NCBI GenBank assembly: GCA_022747635.1
Contig: JAKTNV010000024.1
Coordinates: 2,666,001 to 2,730,000 of the forward strand
DNA length: 64,000 bases
Reading direction: 5' to 3'
Source of the DNA: Hetaerina americana
Taxonomy: Eukaryota > Arthropoda > Insecta > Odonata > Calopterygidae
This document shows positions 60,701-64,000 of the stretch, piece after piece. Numbering within the stretch: position 1 is the first letter of the stretch; every line of letters begins with the position of its first letter. The position numbers were made by a program, and so were the translations under genes. The notes beneath the pieces are model-generated. The model saw only the letters and a list, made by a program, of their open reading frames with translations. It was not told the DNA's origin and did no database searches.

Positions 60701-61370
60701 ATTTTTCTTAATTTCATCAACTGTTTTTACATATGTTTTCAAATGGGACATCACATGGATTGCCAAGTTGCTGTTAAGAGCATAGCGTTTGTCTTTTATG
60801 TTTTATAATGTTTATACATTTTTGAGCATTTAATTCAAGCTCGTTTTTTGTGGAGTTTAAACATGTTCATAGAGGAAAAGAGAGGATAAGCTCATAGGGC
60901 TGACGGATGTTTCGAACATTTTCCTTCTACATTTCAATGTGATAAATCTAGTTATTGCATGGAGCCCATCTTCTTCCACCTTTCATCAATTTAGCTATCT
61001 GATCAGAAACGGCGCCCGCTCACTCGATATCCGTTTGAAATAGCAGCAGCGGCCAGATAATAACATTGTCACTCAAGTAATAAGGTTTAAGAGAACTGAC
61101 GGAAAATTTTGGAAGAAGGTGACCGGAACAGTGTATCATTTCCGAGACGAAAAGGGAGAACGGACGCCGGCCGTGTGCGAATCCGAAATCATATCGGGTG
61201 GAAACGCAGATATGGTTGTGGTAAAATTAAAGGCAAGTACACGCAAACACAGCTACTTGTTTTCTCCGGCTAAATCCACTTGAAAAACCAATCAAGTGCC
61301 GTGCGAGGGAAAGCTGGAATGAGGAGAAACTTTTTTTTCTTTCTACATTTTTGCGTTTGAACCTGGTCAA
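57741..61370. other. No gene seen; small GC-richer patch
   Basis: AT-rich apart from 58220-58610, where three overlapping plus frames of 63-114 codons share one sequence and none shows a domain. No repeat recognised. Confidence 0.5.
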
Positions 61371-61700
61371 AAAGGGAAAGGCTTTGACGGAGAAAGAAAA
61401 AGAGAGGGAGATTGAGGACAAAAAAAACTAAAGGAGGAGCAGAAAGGAAGTGTGGCAATGGAGAAAGGTAGAATATCAGAGGAGATTGGCGAGGGAACGG
61501 ACCCGTGAAAGGGGATGAGCGGAGAGGACTGGAGACACATATGTTGGTGGAGTGGACAGAGCAGAGCAAGAGAGAGAGTGAGAGGGGTGGTGCTGGAGGG
61601 AATTGGGAGATATCGGAGGGAGGAAGAGGAGGTGGGATTTTTGGGAGTGCGTCAAAGGGAGAAGTGCCGTGTGTTTTCACTCCGGACCCAGAAGAGAGAA
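61371..61700. repeat. Purine-rich block
   Basis: Plus strand is dominated by G and A (GAGAGAGTGAGAGGGGTGG and similar). The 153-codon minus frame is the Ser/Pro/Phe-rich by-product. Confidence 0.65.
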
Positions 61701-63179
61701 CTCCTTTTTCAGTCGACGAAAATGGTTCCATAAAAACGGAGCGGAGACAATCGGTGGGACGGAATCATTTGAATTTTCGCTCCATTCCAGGATATCTTTT
61801 TGACGGAAACACAAATGTAAACTTGCGGAATTAGTACCCTGCGATTCATCGCAGTGTCAAAGTCAGATGTTATCCTCGAATATGCGCCAGGCACAAGAGG
61901 CGGGTAAATGAATTCGATATACCGTGTGCCTAATTCCACACCCCCGTTCTTTTGAATTTTACGTTTCGTCGCATTTAGATATTTACGTTCAAATGGGTAA
62001 TCTTCTTCCATCATGTGGATATTCTCCCATGCCTATCAGTAACTCTTGTAAAAATTAATAACCGAGAAAGCAAAGGCACAACACGAATGCAAAGTCGCCC
62101 TTACATGTCCGCAAAAGACTTTGAACAAATTTATTTGGATTTTAACCTCTTTTGCGGAGATTGGGGAGTCATTTCTACCACTTCCGAAGCCTGGTTTATT
62201 CTCAGTCAACATTTTGCCCCCCTTAAAATGGCATTTTCAATTTTTTTCAATCGTTAATTTTCCATTTTGTTTTATAATTTTGCGTCTAGTTTTGAAACAG
62301 CGTTTATAGCTGTCAGATCCGTTTTGTTCTCTCTACATTTCCTTGTCGAACTCACTTCCTGCAGACTTTTTCCAATAAAAAAAATTGAAATGGTTGAAAT
62401 TCAGAAGGCAGCCAGGTAACATGAAACTTTCAGGGTAGATGAGGACATTGAATTATTTTTCCAAATTTTGAAGTAATTATCAAAATTCACACAATCGGTA
62501 GATACTCATGCCGGACGAGCAAAAGAAAACTAGACCTCTGAAATGATGCAATTTTATGATAAAATGTTTTTCTCAAAGATTATGTCATGTTGGCCTTGAT
62601 AAGATTAAACAACATTGCACTAAAGCCGCACAGGTACAAATATGATCTATAGGTAACTTTCTTTATTGAATGAAGCGCTCCAGTTGATCATTTCTTATAG
62701 CATGTGGTATAATTAATTTGTTTTGTGGCTTACGTAAACATCTGCAGCATGTAAATCAAAGCTTTTTCATATTTGAGTTGTTCTTCACTTTAAAAGGAAT
62801 TGGTGTGACAATTATTGCTTACTTACTCAGTTAACATTTAAATTACTCTTTAAATGATGTTAGCACTTGCGTCTTACACGGTCTGTCTCATATGCGAGTG
62901 GTGGTTAGCTCAGGCATGGAAAGTTAGTTAGTGCAGGCAGGAAAACTGTGGTCTTCTTCTCTGAAATCTTCTCTAAAACACTCTCACTGCCCGGTAAATA
63001 TAGTGTTCTGTGAAAGCGGCGATTGCCATTCACTCTGTCCTTACCATCTCTAGTCGTGATGGCTCAACGAGGTCTATCGACTTCATGAAATTGTAACGCG
63101 TAATCTCTTACTGGGGTCCAACGACAGACTTGATTTATAGTAAGGGCACGGTCGGATGTTTATGGGGAGTTAAAAGTAA
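61701..63179. other. No gene seen
   Basis: AT-rich DNA without recognisable features. Confidence 0.55.
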
Positions 63180-63560
63180 TTGGGGAGGAGACCATGACCA
63201 TCGGAGTGGCATTTCATCAGGGGTGGTCGAGAAGTCGGAAAAGGAAGGGGCTCAGAGGGGGGGCCGCGAAGAGGGGAGAAGAAATATTCAGGGGAGAAAA
63301 GGCGATGGCGATTGGTTGGCAGAAAAAGAGGCCGAGGGCAGAAAAGGTCAGAAGGAAAGGAGGACAGGGCACGGAGGATGGAAGAGGAGAAATTGGGATT
63401 AGACGGAGGGGGAGGAGGAAGAGCGGCGGAAGAGGAAATTAGGAGGACTTCGAGTCAGGGGAGGAGGATATTGGGGGTCCGAGTAAGTCGAGAGTTAGGG
63501 AGGAAATGGACAAATTTCCAGAGTCAGGCAAGGGAAGTTGGAAAAAATAACGAAAGACGG
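63180..63560. repeat. Purine-rich block
   Basis: G/A-dominated plus strand. All three plus frames stay open for 82-90 codons with Gly/Arg/Lys/Glu content, which shows that composition, not coding, keeps them open. Confidence 0.7.
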
Positions 63561-64000
63561 TAAAAGAGGCGAGCCGATCAGTTTTTCCAGATGATGTGCA
63601 GGCTCTCTACGTGTAAATTGTGGACTTAAAAATTATTTTTGCTGTGTGTGTAATCCGCTCGATTATTCCAGTGGCATCGATTTGGATTTCAGACGCATTT
63701 TTGATTATTTCATCAAATTGATTGACCCACCGCATTCCATCCTCTATTTTCCCTAATTTTTATTTCGAGTTCCACTTATCTAAGTAACCTATATTATTCT
63801 AAGAGGAATTCATCCAGCAATCCGTTGAGATGGATCACTTAGTTAATATTTTGCTTTCATGGATGTGCTCTTTCCAAGAACCCAATCTTAGTTTAAATAA
63901 TTCTAACTCGCAGTGGAGTATGTCATTTGATTCTGGGTGGCATCAATCAGAATTGCCAGGAAAACTTATATCACCAGTAAATTTGATGCAGAAAACTTCA
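63561..64000. other. No gene seen
   Basis: AT-rich DNA to the window end. Confidence 0.6.

Noticed and set aside
1..64000. CRISPR array or bacterial/phage gene cluster
   Set aside because: No regularly spaced direct repeats with unique spacers and no dense gene packing; the composition and elements are eukaryotic.

Overview
This window looks like non-coding DNA from a large animal genome, most likely an arthropod and probably an insect. It is AT-rich, with no operons, no dense open frames and no intact protein-coding gene. What can be recognised is repeats: decayed APE-type LINE (non-LTR retrotransposon) 3' ends, two tRNA-derived SINE families, a Penelope-like element (PLE) relic, foldback palindromes and many microsatellites. 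The window could be intergenic or lie inside a very long intron; the sequence does not decide. The assignment to arthropods is inference from the repeat content. No ribosomal RNA, genuine tRNA gene, CRISPR array or convincing spliced gene was seen.

Layout. 1-8.5 kb: mostly featureless AT-rich DNA with a SINE fragment (6.1 kb) and a CA/TA microsatellite (7.55 kb). 8.5-11.5 kb: a LINE 3' end, then on the minus strand the 3' part of a PLE (linker, GIY-YIG endonuclease, C-terminus, 3' terminal region with a hammerhead-ribozyme-like motif), then another LINE 3' end. 12.5-14.7 kb: AT microsatellites and a perfect 34-bp palindrome. 16.4-18.3 kb: a conserved-looking interspersed module fused to a LINE reverse-transcriptase C-terminal half, followed by a second deleted LINE tail. 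20.5-21.3 kb: a CpG-dense block that could be a promoter with a first exon. 21.8 and 49.0 kb: two SINE-1 insertions with target-site duplications. 25.7 kb: a minus-strand copy of the 17 kb LINE tail. 28.6 and 54.7 kb: two copies of a second SINE with an ACT-triplet tail. 33.5-34.3 kb: a CpG-rich block with three CACGTG E-boxes, a long GA run and an ACTG run. 35.3 kb: a 420-bp nested foldback element. 51.1-51.8 kb: two foldbacks built from inverted PLE-like ends. Between these are several blocks with strong purine/pyrimidine strand bias (15.7, 37.5, 38.5, 48, 50.3, 52.3, 55.6-57.7, 61.4 and 63.3 kb).

The most interesting thread is the PLE-related set. A short motif (CTGATGA or a close variant, a small hairpin, GAAAC, a 2-nt gap, then GTH) sits next to the PLE relic. 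It recurs at the heart of three separate foldback elements. The arrangement matches a minimal hammerhead ribozyme of the sort reported in PLE terminal repeats, except that one extra nucleotide lies between the conserved CTGANGA and stem II in each copy. Whether these RNAs cleave, and whether they are mobilised as foldbacks, cannot be settled from sequence reading alone.
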